NCBI RefSeq assembly: GCF_001982635.1
Contig: NZ_MKFI01000005.1
Location: 603,519-667,518 of the forward strand
Length of the DNA: 64,000 nucleotides
Direction: 5' to 3'
Source: Bradyrhizobium mercantei
GTDB lineage: Bacteria; Pseudomonadota; Alphaproteobacteria; Rhizobiales; Xanthobacteraceae
Positions 24,058-33,043 of this stretch are shown here, one piece after another (within the stretch, counting starts at the first letter, position 1; the number at the start of each line of letters is the position of its first letter). Both the position numbers and the translations under genes were made by a program. Below the pieces are notes generated by a model, which was not told where the DNA came from, made no database searches, and worked only from the letters and a program-made list of their open reading frames with translations.

Positions 24058-25569
24058 TCAATGCATGGCGGGCCCGAACCAGCGCGTCAGCGCGGCTTCG
24101 AGTCCCGTCGTGTCGGTGTCCTCGGCCGCCCAGGCGATGCAGGCATCCGGACGGATCAGCAGCGAGGGGCCGCCACGTCGCGGCACGCATCGGACAAACA
24201 TCTCCCAGCGCGCTGCGATCGCTGACGCAGCGCCGCCCGTTGCATCGATGAGCACGGCCCTGCCGTCCTCCATCTGATCGAACAGGGTCGTTTTCGTGTC
24301 GCCGTCGCCGAGCGCGACATTGCCGGCGAGCCGGCCGACCAAGGGATGATCGCTGCCGAGATCGTAACGGATCCTGAGACCACTGATCATCTCGCCGAAA
24401 TAGCGGGTGCCCTCGTCGAGGCTCATCAGATCAGCGACGATGTCGCGCAACGCGTCGGTCATGACGTCAGGCCGCATCAACGCGACCTGGGCGCGGGTGT
24501 TGGCGAGCACCCTTGCCGCGATCGGATGCCGCTCCTCGGTGTAGCTGTCGAGCAGGCTTTCGGGCATGCGGTCGCAGACGACTGCCGCAAGCTTCCAGCC
24601 GAGATTGACCGCATCGAGCAGGCCGAGATTGAGGCCTTGTCCGCCGAACGGCGAGTGCACATGCGCCGCGTCGCCCGCCAGCAGCACGCGGCCCTTGCGA
24701 TAGGAAGCGGCCTGTCGCGCATTGTCGGTGAAGCGCGTGGCGGTCTTCACCGCGGTGACGCTGATATCGACGCCGCTGATCCGGCGCAGGGTGGTCTCGA
24801 TCTCCTCGCGCGTCACGGGCGCGCTGCGATCGGCCGGCGGTCCGTCGAATTCGGCGAGGAACACCCGGCCGGGAATCGGTCCATACGCCATCATGCCGAC
24901 CGGTGTGCGCCGCCAGCCGACCGGGAGCAGACGATCGGGATGATCGAGGTCGACGATGGCCTGGTGTCCGGTGAGGGTTGGGTCGGTGCCGGGGAAGTCG
25001 AAGCCCGCGCGCTTGCGCACGGTGCTGCGTCCGCCGTCGCAGCCGACGAGATAGGCTGAGTGCAGCTCGGCATCGCCCGACGCGGCCTTCGCCCGCACGA
25101 TGACGCAGTCCCCGGTATCCTCGAAATCGATCAGTTCGCAGCCGCGCCTGATCTCGATGCCGAGGGCATGGGCGCGCTCGCCGAGCATTTTTTCCAGGGC
25201 TTGCTGGTTGACACCGCGCAACCGCCGGTCCGGCTCGCGCTGCCGCGTCTGGTCGATCAGGAAAATGCCGGAGAAATGACCGCCGAATTTCTTGAACGGC
25301 AGTTCGCTCGCGCCGTCCGCGCCCTTCATGAGCCTGGACATGCTGTCCGCCATGCTGCGTTCGACCGCACCCATCGCCTCGCTGAGGCCGCGCCGCTCCA
25401 GTGCTTCGCCTGCGAGTGCGCCGATCGCGCCGGCCTTGATGGTCTGGTCGGGCTCCGACAGCCGCTCGATCACGACCGCGTCGGCGCCGCCCAAGGTCAG
25501 TTCGATCGCCAGCAGCAATCCGGTCGGCCCGGCGCCGACCACAATCACATCCGTTCGCTCACGCGTCAC
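24058..25569 (-). CDS. FAD-dependent monooxygenase (aromatic-ring hydroxylase family)
   Basis: A 503-residue flavoprotein of the PheA/TfdB/PcpB-type single-component monooxygenases. It has the Rossmann GXGXXG (VVGAGPTGLLLAIELTLGG, about residues 10-28), the DG motif (LVGCDGGRSTVRK), and the second FAD motif GDAAHVHSPFGGQGLNLGLLDAVNLGWKLA, followed by a thioredoxin-like C-terminal tail. It probably hydroxylates a phenolic or polyketide-like substrate with NADPH and O2. The start is GTG at 25569 because an upstream ATG frame runs into a stop. It is divergent from a TetR gene that likely controls it. Confidence 0.87.
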   Translation of the reverse strand: MTRERTDVIVVGAGPTGLLLAIELTLGGADAVVIERLSEPDQTIKAGAIGALAGEALERRGLSEAMGAVERSMADSMSRLMKGADGASELPFKKFGGHFSGIFLIDQTRQREPDRRLRGVNQQALEKMLGERAHALGIEIRRGCELIDFEDTGDCVIVRAKAASGDAELHSAYLVGCDGGRSTVRKRAGFDFPGTDPTLTGHQAIVDLDHPDRLLPVGWRRTPVGMMAYGPIPGRVFLAEFDGPPADRSAPVTREEIETTLRRISGVDISVTAVKTATRFTDNARQAASYRKGRVLLAGDAAHVHSPFGGQGLNLGLLDAVNLGWKLAAVVCDRMPESLLDSYTEERHPIAARVLANTRAQVALMRPDVMTDALRDIVADLMSLDEGTRYFGEMISGLRIRYDLGSDHPLVGRLAGNVALGDGDTKTTLFDQMEDGRAVLIDATGGAASAIAARWEMFVRCVPRRGGPSLLIRPDACIAWAAEDTDTTGLEAALTRWFGPAMH

Positions 25570-25584
25570 GCCGTCACCATAAAC

Positions 25585-25616
25585 TTGTACTCAGTATAAT
25601 ATTTAGTATGGTACAA
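25585..25616. promoter_or_regulatory. Operator candidate for the TetR regulator / monooxygenase pair
   Basis: TTGTAC (25585-25590) and GTACAA (25611-25616) are perfect inverted ends; between them AGTAT occurs twice (25593-25597 and 25605-25609). The whole site lies in the 55-bp AT-rich gap between the divergent monooxygenase and TetR starts, where a TetR protein would normally bind. Confidence 0.5.
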
Positions 25617-25624
25617 ATTTCTCC

Positions 25625-26263
25625 ATGTCAAATCAGGGTGGATTGCGGGAGCGGAAGAAGGAGGCGACGCGGCAGGCGATCTCGGATGTCGCGACCGAGC
25701 TGTTCCTGGCGCGCGGCTTCGACAATGTGTCGGTGGCCGAAGTCGCCGAGGCCGCCGAGGTCTCCCGCATGACGGTGTTCAATTACTTTCCGCGCAAGGA
25801 AGACCTGTTCTTCGATCGTGAAGAGGAAAGCCGCCAGATGCTGCGGGCGGCCTTTGCCGAACGTCCGGCCGGCGAGGCGCCGTTGATGACGCTGCGCAGG
25901 CTGGTGCACAGCCTGGCGGATCGCGCGCATCCGTTCGCGAAGTTCACCGATGGGACGGCGAAGTTCTGGCGCACCGTCGCCGAGAGCCCGGCGCTCTCGG
26001 CGCGGGCGCGCGAGATGCGTGACGAGCTGGTCGAAGATCTCGCGACCGCGCTGGCGGGCGCGCTCAAGCGGCCGCTCGCCGATGCCGATGCCCGGCTCAC
26101 GGCCGCGATGGTGATCACGGCGCTGACCGTCGCCTATGCGGAAGGGCTGCGCGAGCACAAGGCGCGCCGGCCGGGCGCGGCGTCCCGCGCGGCGTTCCTG
26201 CAAATCATGGAGCGAAGCTTTTCCGGCATCGCGGCCATGCTGAAGGGGACGCCCTACGCGTAA
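25625..26263 (+). CDS. TetR family transcriptional regulator
   Basis: A 212-residue repressor-type protein. The N-terminal HTH is typical: RKKEATRQAISDVATELFLARGFDNVSVAEVAEAAEVSRMTVFNYFPRKEDLFF (residues 9-62). The C-terminal ligand domain is generic and the effector cannot be predicted. It is divergent from the FAD monooxygenase (55 bp), the usual arrangement for a TetR controlling a catabolic or detoxifying enzyme. The luciferase-like gene 107 bp downstream might be a second target. Confidence 0.92.
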   Translation: MSNQGGLRERKKEATRQAISDVATELFLARGFDNVSVAEVAEAAEVSRMTVFNYFPRKEDLFFDREEESRQMLRAAFAERPAGEAPLMTLRRLVHSLADRAHPFAKFTDGTAKFWRTVAESPALSARAREMRDELVEDLATALAGALKRPLADADARLTAAMVITALTVAYAEGLREHKARRPGAASRAAFLQIMERSFSGIAAMLKGTPYA

Positions 26264-26370
26264 GTCCCGGCCGGGTCATAGGCGACAAAGCCATTGTTCT
26301 GCCGCGGCCAGGGCAGTTACTCTCCGAAGCGCGTGCGCAAGATACGCATCGAAACAAAGAGAGGAAACCC

Positions 26371-27471
26371 ATGGAACTCGGATACTTCGCGATGCCGTCG
26401 CATCCGCCGGAGTGCGGATTGAAAGAGGGCCACGACTGGGACCTACAGGTGCTGCGCTGGCTCGACGAGCTCGGCTATCAGGAAGCCTGGATCGGCGAGC
26501 ACCACACTGCGCCCTGGGAGCCGCATCCGTCGCCCGATCTGTTGGTGGCGCAGGCGCTGCTGCAGACCAAGAACATCCGCATCGGGCCCGGCGGCTTCCT
26601 GCTGCCGTATCATCATCCCGCCGAACTCGCCAACCGCGTCGCGATGCTCGATCACATCTCGAACGGCCGGTTGAACTTCGGCGTTGCGGCCTCGGGCCTG
26701 CCGAGCGACTGGGCAATGTTCAACGTCGACGGCATGTCCGGGCAAAACCGCGACATGACCCGCGAGGCGCTCGAGATCATCCTGAAGATGTGGACCGAGC
26801 CGGGTCCTTGGACCCACAAGGGCAAGTTCTGGACGGTGAGCAAGCCGGACACCATGTTCGATTTCCTCAAGCCCCACATCAAGCCGCAGCAAGCGCCGCA
26901 CCCGCCGATCGGCGTCGCGGGCCTGTCGAAGAATTCGGACACTTTGAAGCTCGCCGGCGAGCGCGGCTTCATCCCGATGAGCCTCAACCTCAACCCCGCT
27001 TATGTCGGCAGTCACTGGGACTCGGTGGAGGCAGGCGCCGCCAAGACCGGCCGCAAGCCGAGCCGCAAGGACTGGCGGATGGTGCGTGAGGTGTTCGTCG
27101 CCGACACCGATGAAGAGGCGTGGAAGCTCTCCACCGGCGACATGATGGGCCGGATGATGGGCGAGTATTTCCTGCCGCTGCTCGGTCACTTTGGTTTCAA
27201 GGATTATCTGAAGGCCTCGCCCGACGTGCCTGACAGCGACGTCACGGTGGAGTATTGCGCCCGCAACAACTGGATCGTGGGCTCGCCGGCGACCGTCACC
27301 GAGAAGATCGAGAAGATCTATCAGGAGGTCGGCGGCTTCGGCGTGCTCTTGGTGTTCGGCTTCGACTACAAGCACAAGCCCGAGGCCTGGCACAATTCGC
27401 TGCGGCTCCTGAAGCAGGAGGTGCTGCCGCGGCTGAAGCATCTCGACGCATCGGTCGGCCGCGCTGCGTAG
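26371..27471 (+). CDS. LLM-class flavin-dependent oxidoreductase
   Basis: A 366-residue bacterial luciferase-like (TIM-barrel) monooxygenase using reduced FMN supplied by a partner reductase. Motifs are MELGYFAMPSHPPE, EAWIGEHHT (the conserved EHH), LPYHHPAELANRVAMLDHISNGRLNFGVA and the C-terminal GSPATVTEKIEKIYQEVGGFG. It resembles limonene 1,2-monooxygenase and alkanal-monooxygenase-like proteins by these features, but substrate assignments in this family are unreliable. A GAGAGGAAA ribosome-binding site precedes the ATG. A hairpin terminator follows. Confidence 0.9.
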   Translation: MELGYFAMPSHPPECGLKEGHDWDLQVLRWLDELGYQEAWIGEHHTAPWEPHPSPDLLVAQALLQTKNIRIGPGGFLLPYHHPAELANRVAMLDHISNGRLNFGVAASGLPSDWAMFNVDGMSGQNRDMTREALEIILKMWTEPGPWTHKGKFWTVSKPDTMFDFLKPHIKPQQAPHPPIGVAGLSKNSDTLKLAGERGFIPMSLNLNPAYVGSHWDSVEAGAAKTGRKPSRKDWRMVREVFVADTDEEAWKLSTGDMMGRMMGEYFLPLLGHFGFKDYLKASPDVPDSDVTVEYCARNNWIVGSPATVTEKIEKIYQEVGGFGVLLVFGFDYKHKPEAWHNSLRLLKQEVLPRLKHLDASVGRAA

Positions 27472-27490
27472 GTTGAAGAGGGTGAGGAAG

Positions 27491-27523
27491 AATACGGGGC
27501 GGCGGAAACGCTGCCCCGTATTT
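27491..27523 (+). terminator. Rho-independent terminator
   Basis: AATACGGGGCGGC pairs with GCTGCCCCGTATT (one G-U pair) around GGAAAC, followed by a T run (TTTTTA). It lies 20 bp after the luciferase-like stop and before the convergent phospholipase-D-like gene. Confidence 0.85.
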
Positions 27524-27547
27524 TTATGTCGTGACGGATAACCGGCG

Positions 27548-29230
27548 TCAGGTGGTACCGAGCCAGAACCGCGTTTCGGTTTGCGCCCAGCCCTTGCCGA
27601 TGCGGCTGCTCAGCCAGCTGTCGCTGCGCTTCAGGCCCTTGTCCTTCTGGCCTTCCGGCGTGTTGCGCCAGGCCTGCCAGCGATACTGGCCGTAGATGCT
27701 GACGATGCGCGCGGCGTAGGTCAGTGCCAGCTGCGAATCGCCCCTGATGATGACGAGGTTGTCGTCGTTCTTGGTGCTGGCACGGTCGGAGAAATTGTGC
27801 GAGCCGGTCATGACCACCGGGTTCTTGCCGGCCGGATCCAGCACGATCACCTTGCTGTGCACGGCGATCATGAACTTTCCGGTGTTCTTGATCTCGTGCT
27901 GCCACCAGTCGGCGGTCTTGTCGATGCCGGCGGGCCGGATCACGTCGGCGATCTGCTTGCCCTTGAAGACCTGCTGCTGGCCATCACCCGCGAGCAACTG
28001 CAGCTGATCCTTCGGACTGTCCTTGCCCTGCGCCGGGAAATTGTTGAGCACCCCGCGCACATAGAGCTTCTTGTCCTGCGCCTTCTCCAGGATCGGGCCG
28101 AGCAGGCCCTTGTTGCCGGGATTGAGCATCAGGCACACCGCGCCATGCTCGGCATCCTCGATCATCTTGGTGGCCTCCTTGAGGTCACCGCTCTTGGTGG
28201 TCGGCGTGAACCAGACGCTGACGTTCGACTGGCCGATGGTGAACGGCCATTCGTGATCGCCGGCCACGGCCAGCGCCTTGGGCGACTTGCTGCCGTCGGC
28301 GTAGATCGCCTTCCAGTGATCGTGATAGGCCGCCGCGATCTTATCGTCGGTGATCTCCAGCCCATTGTTGTTCTGGGTGCAGAGACCGGTTCGGGTCCAG
28401 TTGGTGCTGCCGGTCCAGACCACCTTGGGCTTGTCGGCGCCGTCGCAGAACACCGCGAACTTGTTGTGGGCGTAGCGGCTCGGCGCGATCTTGCGGCGGA
28501 CGATATCGACGCCCGCCTTCTTCAGCACGCCGGCGTTGTTCTCGGTGTCCTTTGCGGTGGCGTCGGACTTGCCGGTGCTGTTGCCGAGCACGACGTGGGC
28601 CTTGCCCTTCATGGCGGTCAGCGCCGCGATCAGTTCGGGATCGTTGAGCTCGTACAGCGCGAGATAGACGTCGTGCTTGCTCTTCCTGGCATCGGCCAGC
28701 AGCGCGAGCAGGCGGGCGCCGAGCTCGCCCATGAGGAAATTGCGGATCTTGTTGCCCTTGGTCGAGATCGCCTTCTCAAGCGCCTGGGAGGCCTTGGGCG
28801 CGCTGCCGATCGCGCGCGACAGCCATTGCGCCGAGATCGTGCCGCGGTTGAACCATGGCTTCAGCGGGCCCGACGGCGTGGCGGAGACATAGTCGCTCCA
28901 CTCCGATGGGGCGCTGGCCGCGGGCTTCACCTTGGTGGCGCCGTCCATCAGAACCGGGACCACCCCATAGCGGACCGGCGCGTCGGTCGGCGCCAGGAAA
29001 TCGGTCCAGTTGGTCTTCTGCACCGGCCATTCGGTGCTCGGCCGATGATCGCCGGCCTTGTGGCCCTGGACCTGATCCTCGAAGCCGACCCAGGTGTCGA
29101 CGACGGTGGCGGCCTTGCCCTGCTGCTGGCGATAGAGCGCAAAACCAAGGCAGTTCGGAATCATCGCCGAGACTTCCCAGACCACGAAGATGCCGTCGGT
29201 GGTCGGGAATGCTTGAATCCTGGAAATCAT
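27548..29230 (-). CDS. Phospholipase D-like protein with two HKD motifs
   Basis: A 560-residue PLD-superfamily protein with two half-sites: YAHNKFAVFCDG (His255, Lys257) followed by WTGSTNWT, and AVHSKVIVLDPAG (His458, Lys460, Asp465) followed by MTGSHNFS. The second is a canonical HxKx4D; the first has one extra residue before its aspartate. The reaction would be phosphodiester cleavage of phospholipid or nucleic acid. The N-terminal 150 residues look like a fibronectin-like or unknown beta domain. No signal peptide is seen, so it acts in the cytoplasm or is exported another way. The DUF2235 hydrolase gene lies upstream on the same strand, 231 bp away. Confidence 0.85.
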   Translation of the reverse strand: MISRIQAFPTTDGIFVVWEVSAMIPNCLGFALYRQQQGKAATVVDTWVGFEDQVQGHKAGDHRPSTEWPVQKTNWTDFLAPTDAPVRYGVVPVLMDGATKVKPAASAPSEWSDYVSATPSGPLKPWFNRGTISAQWLSRAIGSAPKASQALEKAISTKGNKIRNFLMGELGARLLALLADARKSKHDVYLALYELNDPELIAALTAMKGKAHVVLGNSTGKSDATAKDTENNAGVLKKAGVDIVRRKIAPSRYAHNKFAVFCDGADKPKVVWTGSTNWTRTGLCTQNNNGLEITDDKIAAAYHDHWKAIYADGSKSPKALAVAGDHEWPFTIGQSNVSVWFTPTTKSGDLKEATKMIEDAEHGAVCLMLNPGNKGLLGPILEKAQDKKLYVRGVLNNFPAQGKDSPKDQLQLLAGDGQQQVFKGKQIADVIRPAGIDKTADWWQHEIKNTGKFMIAVHSKVIVLDPAGKNPVVMTGSHNFSDRASTKNDDNLVIIRGDSQLALTYAARIVSIYGQYRWQAWRNTPEGQKDKGLKRSDSWLSSRIGKGWAQTETRFWLGTT

Positions 29231-29461
29231 CGTGATGTCTCCGAATCGCTCATGAGAAATATCCGGTCGATATGAAGCTGGCGCGTCAGCCCCTCAGGCG
29301 ATCCGTGACGTCGTGACGGATCGTTCCGGGTGTCCGGCGGGCCGTCTAGCAACGGGAGTATGTCAGATAACTTACAACCGGGATTATCGGCTGGATCACA
29401 GATCGATGCCGCGGCGGGCTTCGGTCCGGCCGCTGTCCCGGGAGGAGGCGGGATGGGCTGC

Positions 29462-31729
29462 CTACATCAATCGCACCGTGATCTTCGCCTTGCCCTTGTG
29501 ATCGCCGTAGAACCATTTGGTGATCCAGGGCAGGCCGATCACCGCCTGGTTGACGTAGAGGAAGATCTCGCCGCTGCGGTCGGCGGTGAACCGCGCCTTG
29601 TAGACCTGCGGGTCGGTGTTGGGCGTCGGCAGCGGATCGAGGAAATACTCGTCGACTCCGGTTTCGCCGACCCGCGCGATCAGCCTGAACCATGGCCGGA
29701 ACAGGACCCGCCGCAGGAAGATCGTGGCGTATCCGCGCCAGCGCGTCGCGGCCTCGATGGTCGAGGTCCGGTATCCGATCGGCGTCACCGCGCGTCCGGC
29801 ATCCTCCCAGGGCTCCGACATCGTGATTGCGATCTCGTACTTGAATCCGGTGCGGACCTTGAGGCCGGTCGGCGCGCAGATCGCGCTGGTATCGAAATCG
29901 GCCGCATCCTGCGGGATGCCCTTGTCGACGGCGACAAGCTTGTCGGCCGCCGTCCCCTTGCAGAAGGCGCCCACCGAATCCTCGGCATTGAACACGAAAT
30001 GGCTGAGCAGCGTCGCACCGTACCAGACCATCACGGCCGTCAGCAGGAACGGCACGACGTGCCGTTTCCCGACATTGAGGATCCACTGATAGATCGCGCT
30101 GGTGCGGAATCGATAGATCGCATCGTGCACGACCCCGGACAGCGGCTTCGGATTGGCGCGGTCACGCCAGATGATGCGCATCCGGTCGCTGATCGTGGCG
30201 CTGAGCGAACTGCCCACGGCCATCAGTGCGAACACGGCAATGATGCCGCCGGCAAACCATTCCGGGTTGCCGGCATACCAGTCGGTCCACCAATGAAACG
30301 AATCGGGCAGGAACGACTGAATGAAGCGCACCAGCTCCGAAACCATCCTGATCCAGGAGCTGAACTCGTGCTCCTTGTGCTGATTGTGGAATAGCCAGAA
30401 CGCCGCCAGATGAAGCGATGCCGCCAGCGTGGCAAAGTAGGCGATCCGCCGCATCCAGACGAAATTCCACAGCTTCTCCTGGGCGGCATAGCGCACCGGC
30501 GCCCCCGCCGGCGTCTCGAATGTCGTCTCGCCGAGCGGCGTGATCTGCCCGTTTCGGGAGACGACCACATAATTCGACGGCAGCCCGATCGGGGCATAGG
30601 CATTGGCGCCGCTATCGATCCGCTCGAACACGCTCTCGTGGATCTTCGGCGTCGGCACGCTGACGCCGGCATAGGGATCGTTGCAGAGGTCGGCGACCTT
30701 GCGTGGACCGTACCGGTAGTAGGAGCCGAGGCCCGCCCGCGAATCGTAGAGCCGGCCATCCTTGTCCTCGGAGGACCTGATCACCTTGATCGCATCAGGG
30801 TCGGCCGCCGGCGAGCTCTTGAACACCAGTCCGCGCTTGACGGCTTCGTCGACCAGCCAGGCCAGTGGCACGAACGCGACCGCATCGTCCGGATAGCCGC
30901 CGCCGACATTGGCATGCATGCCGACGAACCACACCTGGACGAGGCGCTCGCCATCGATGGTGTTCGGCACGGCCGGGGCCGGCTGTCCCGGCTCCTGCTC
31001 GGTCCAGAGCACCGGATGAAACGTCGTGCGCTCGTCGTCGAGCGCCAGCGCATGCCGTGCGCACCTGACCTTCGGGCTGAGAATCCGGTTCGGCAATTCA
31101 AGCGGCCACACCCAGTTCGAGATGCCGCGCGTCATCTCGTCGATCGGCAGGCCGTAGGCGGCGACGGTGTCCCAGATGCCGATGAACTCGATCGCAGGCA
31201 CCGGCTTCCGCGCGATCCTTGCATAGGACTTGTTGCCCGTCAGGCGGTCCAGCACCGGCACGAGGATGTAGTCGCGCAGCGCGCGGAACAGCACCTCGAT
31301 GCGCCAGATCGAGTGGTAGCCTGCGGCCCGGTACGCGCGGTAGGCCTTCACCGCGCCATCGTGCAGCTCGGATTCAGTGTCCGCGACGATCAGTCCCTGA
31401 TCGAGAATGAGCGCGGCCAACGTGCGCACGGTGAATGCGCCACGGCTGAATCCGAACAGGTAGATCTTCGAATCATTCTCGTGATCGTAGTTTCGGCAGA
31501 TGAACTTGTAGGCGTCGAGGATGTTGCGCTTCAGACCGTAGCCGAACGCACCGCCGAGCAGCGCAAGCGGGACGAAAGACGACGTGCCGACGCCGTCATC
31601 ATACTTGGCGGCCTGGCTGTTGCCCTGCAAATCGAGCGACTGGAATATCCGCCAGACATTGGTGCGCCAGACGCTGGAGGCGGCATTGCCGGTGCCATCG
31701 GACAGAATGATGATCTTTGGGCTCGGCAT
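29462..31729 (-). CDS. DUF2235 alpha/beta hydrolase (Tle1-like) with membrane segments
   Basis: A 755-residue protein. The N-terminal half is a DUF2235 hydrolase: SDGTGN near residue 10, nucleophile elbow GFSRGAF (Ser95), and probable triad partners Asp187 (IGIWDTVA) and His272 (GMHANVGGGYPDD), as in Tle1 phospholipase effectors. Three hydrophobic segments follow at about 428-448, 490-512 and 558-580. The C-terminal 110 residues (GEIFLYVNQAVIGLP) look like a beta-sandwich carbohydrate- or lipid-binding module. It could be a membrane-attached lipase. No type VI secretion genes or VgrG/PAAR partner are in the window, so an effector role is not supported here. Confidence 0.85.
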   Translation of the reverse strand: MPSPKIIILSDGTGNAASSVWRTNVWRIFQSLDLQGNSQAAKYDDGVGTSSFVPLALLGGAFGYGLKRNILDAYKFICRNYDHENDSKIYLFGFSRGAFTVRTLAALILDQGLIVADTESELHDGAVKAYRAYRAAGYHSIWRIEVLFRALRDYILVPVLDRLTGNKSYARIARKPVPAIEFIGIWDTVAAYGLPIDEMTRGISNWVWPLELPNRILSPKVRCARHALALDDERTTFHPVLWTEQEPGQPAPAVPNTIDGERLVQVWFVGMHANVGGGYPDDAVAFVPLAWLVDEAVKRGLVFKSSPAADPDAIKVIRSSEDKDGRLYDSRAGLGSYYRYGPRKVADLCNDPYAGVSVPTPKIHESVFERIDSGANAYAPIGLPSNYVVVSRNGQITPLGETTFETPAGAPVRYAAQEKLWNFVWMRRIAYFATLAASLHLAAFWLFHNQHKEHEFSSWIRMVSELVRFIQSFLPDSFHWWTDWYAGNPEWFAGGIIAVFALMAVGSSLSATISDRMRIIWRDRANPKPLSGVVHDAIYRFRTSAIYQWILNVGKRHVVPFLLTAVMVWYGATLLSHFVFNAEDSVGAFCKGTAADKLVAVDKGIPQDAADFDTSAICAPTGLKVRTGFKYEIAITMSEPWEDAGRAVTPIGYRTSTIEAATRWRGYATIFLRRVLFRPWFRLIARVGETGVDEYFLDPLPTPNTDPQVYKARFTADRSGEIFLYVNQAVIGLPWITKWFYGDHKGKAKITVRLM

Positions 31730-31950
31730 CGAGAGACGCTCGCTGACATGGATAAAGCGGCTGGCGCAGCGTAGCAGCCGCCAGATCGGTTGCTACCTTG
31801 GATCGATCTTTAACGACTTCGTGTCGCGATGGGTGTGAACTGGCGCACAAAGGCGTCAGGTGGTCGCGGCCATGTGAGAGGTGATGACTTTCGCGTTGCT
31901 GCGAAAAGGCCTAGCCTGTGAGCGGCGCAATTCATTGATGAGGCACAGCT

Positions 31951-32370
31951 ATGCGCAGCCGCGTCAGAAAATTTGCCCATGTCCTGGAGCGCTTCGGGCT
32001 TGCCCTGGCGGGAGCCGCAAGCGGCCTGTTCGTCGCCATCCATGTCGGCTCCAGCGTGTCGGCGCTGACGTCGCAGGCGTTCCTGCTCATCATGATGCTG
32101 GGCGGCGCGATCGGCTTCTATCTCGGCATCGATACGCCGCCAAAGCTCTTCCATCCGAAGGATGCCGCCTCGTCGCGCAAGATCGACGCGGCGGAGCTGC
32201 TCAGCGCGGTCGGCACCTTTCTCGCGACGATGGTTGCGTTCTTCTCGGTCGGTGTCGTCGTACTGCGCAGCGAGCCCGATATCACCTGGACCGCGGCGAT
32301 CATGGCGGGCTGGGTGCTCGGGGTCGCCATGCAGATCGTCGCCGGCACGATCGCACGCGCGCGGGTGTGA
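31951..32370 (+). CDS. Small integral membrane protein of unknown function
   Basis: A 139-residue protein with about four hydrophobic segments: FGLALAGAASGLFVAIHVGSS, SQAFLLIMMLGGAIGFYLGI, LLSAVGTFLATMVAFFSVGVVVL and WTAAIMAGWVLGVAMQIVAGTIA. The N-terminus is basic (MRSRVRKFAHVLERF), so the N-terminus-in orientation is likely. I recognise no family. Its stop directly abuts that of the convergent TetR gene. Confidence 0.75.
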   Translation: MRSRVRKFAHVLERFGLALAGAASGLFVAIHVGSSVSALTSQAFLLIMMLGGAIGFYLGIDTPPKLFHPKDAASSRKIDAAELLSAVGTFLATMVAFFSVGVVVLRSEPDITWTAAIMAGWVLGVAMQIVAGTIARARV

Positions 32371-32997
32371 TCACGCGCGGCGGATCACGCCCAATCCTGC
32401 CAGATGCGTGTCGACGAATTGCCCAAGGCGCTCGCGCAGCATCTCGGGCGGCACTGCGACCATGCGCTCCTCGAGGCCCAGCGAGATGATGCCGTGGACC
32501 GCAGAGAACATCATCCGCGACAGCAGCGCGACATCGCCGGGATCGCGATCGGGCAGCAGCCGCACCAGCGGTGCGTGCATCAGCGCGAAGGCATCCATCA
32601 CCATCGCAAGAATATCCTCCGGAAACGGGCGGTCGTCCTCCATGCGATGCTCGAACAGCGAGCGCAGCAGGTTGGCATGTTCAGTGGCGAAGCCGAGATA
32701 GGCGTCGGCAAGCCCGTGCAGCTGGCGCAGGGGATCGTCGGATGGAACCGCCTTGAGCCGGGCCGTCAGGGCCCCAACGGTCTCCCGGTTCACGGTCAGG
32801 ATCAGGCCGTCGAAGTCGCCGAACTCGTTATAGACGCTGCCGATGGAGCAGCCGGCGGCCTCGGCGACGTCTCGAACTTTCAATGATCTCAAGCCTTTAG
32901 TAGCGATGGACCGGCGCGCGATCTCGATCAGCAAAGTGCGCCGCTGAAGTTTTTTCCGGTCCCGTCGCGATTCTTCTTGAGCAATGTTCATTTTCAT
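32371..32997 (-). CDS. TetR family transcriptional regulator
   Basis: About 208 residues from the ATG at 32997 (the next ATG, at 32991, is equally possible; the frame opens at 33039 but this would cover the operator). The HTH is RRTLLIEIARRSIATKGLRSLKVRDVAEAAGCSIGSVYNEFGDFDGLILTV; the rest is a WHG/TetR_C-type ligand domain. It is divergent from the small basic gene and the large transporter-acyltransferase fusion, its probable targets. Regulators of this type often sense acyl-CoA or lipids, but that is inference from context. Confidence 0.92.
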   Translation of the reverse strand: MKMNIAQEESRRDRKKLQRRTLLIEIARRSIATKGLRSLKVRDVAEAAGCSIGSVYNEFGDFDGLILTVNRETVGALTARLKAVPSDDPLRQLHGLADAYLGFATEHANLLRSLFEHRMEDDRPFPEDILAMVMDAFALMHAPLVRLLPDRDPGDVALLSRMMFSAVHGIISLGLEERMVAVPPEMLRERLGQFVDTHLAGLGVIRRA

Positions 32998-33021
32998 ACT
33001 AATAATTTGAGCGTTGCTCAA
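32977..33021. promoter_or_regulatory. Twin operator candidates around the TetR start
   Basis: TTGAGCGTTGCTCAA (33007-33021) is a perfect 6-3-6 palindrome. A near-copy, TTGAGCAATGTTCA (32977-32990), lies one turn and a half away and overlaps the first codons of the TetR gene. Together they look like a pair of sites for the adjacent regulator, facing both divergent promoters. Confidence 0.6.
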
Positions 33022-33043
33022 GTTGGCATAGGAGGCCACTCAG

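Noticed and set aside
27581..29275. Plus-strand open frame opposite the PLD-like gene
   Set aside because: No recognisable domain and typical antisense composition; the minus-strand frame has both HKD motifs.
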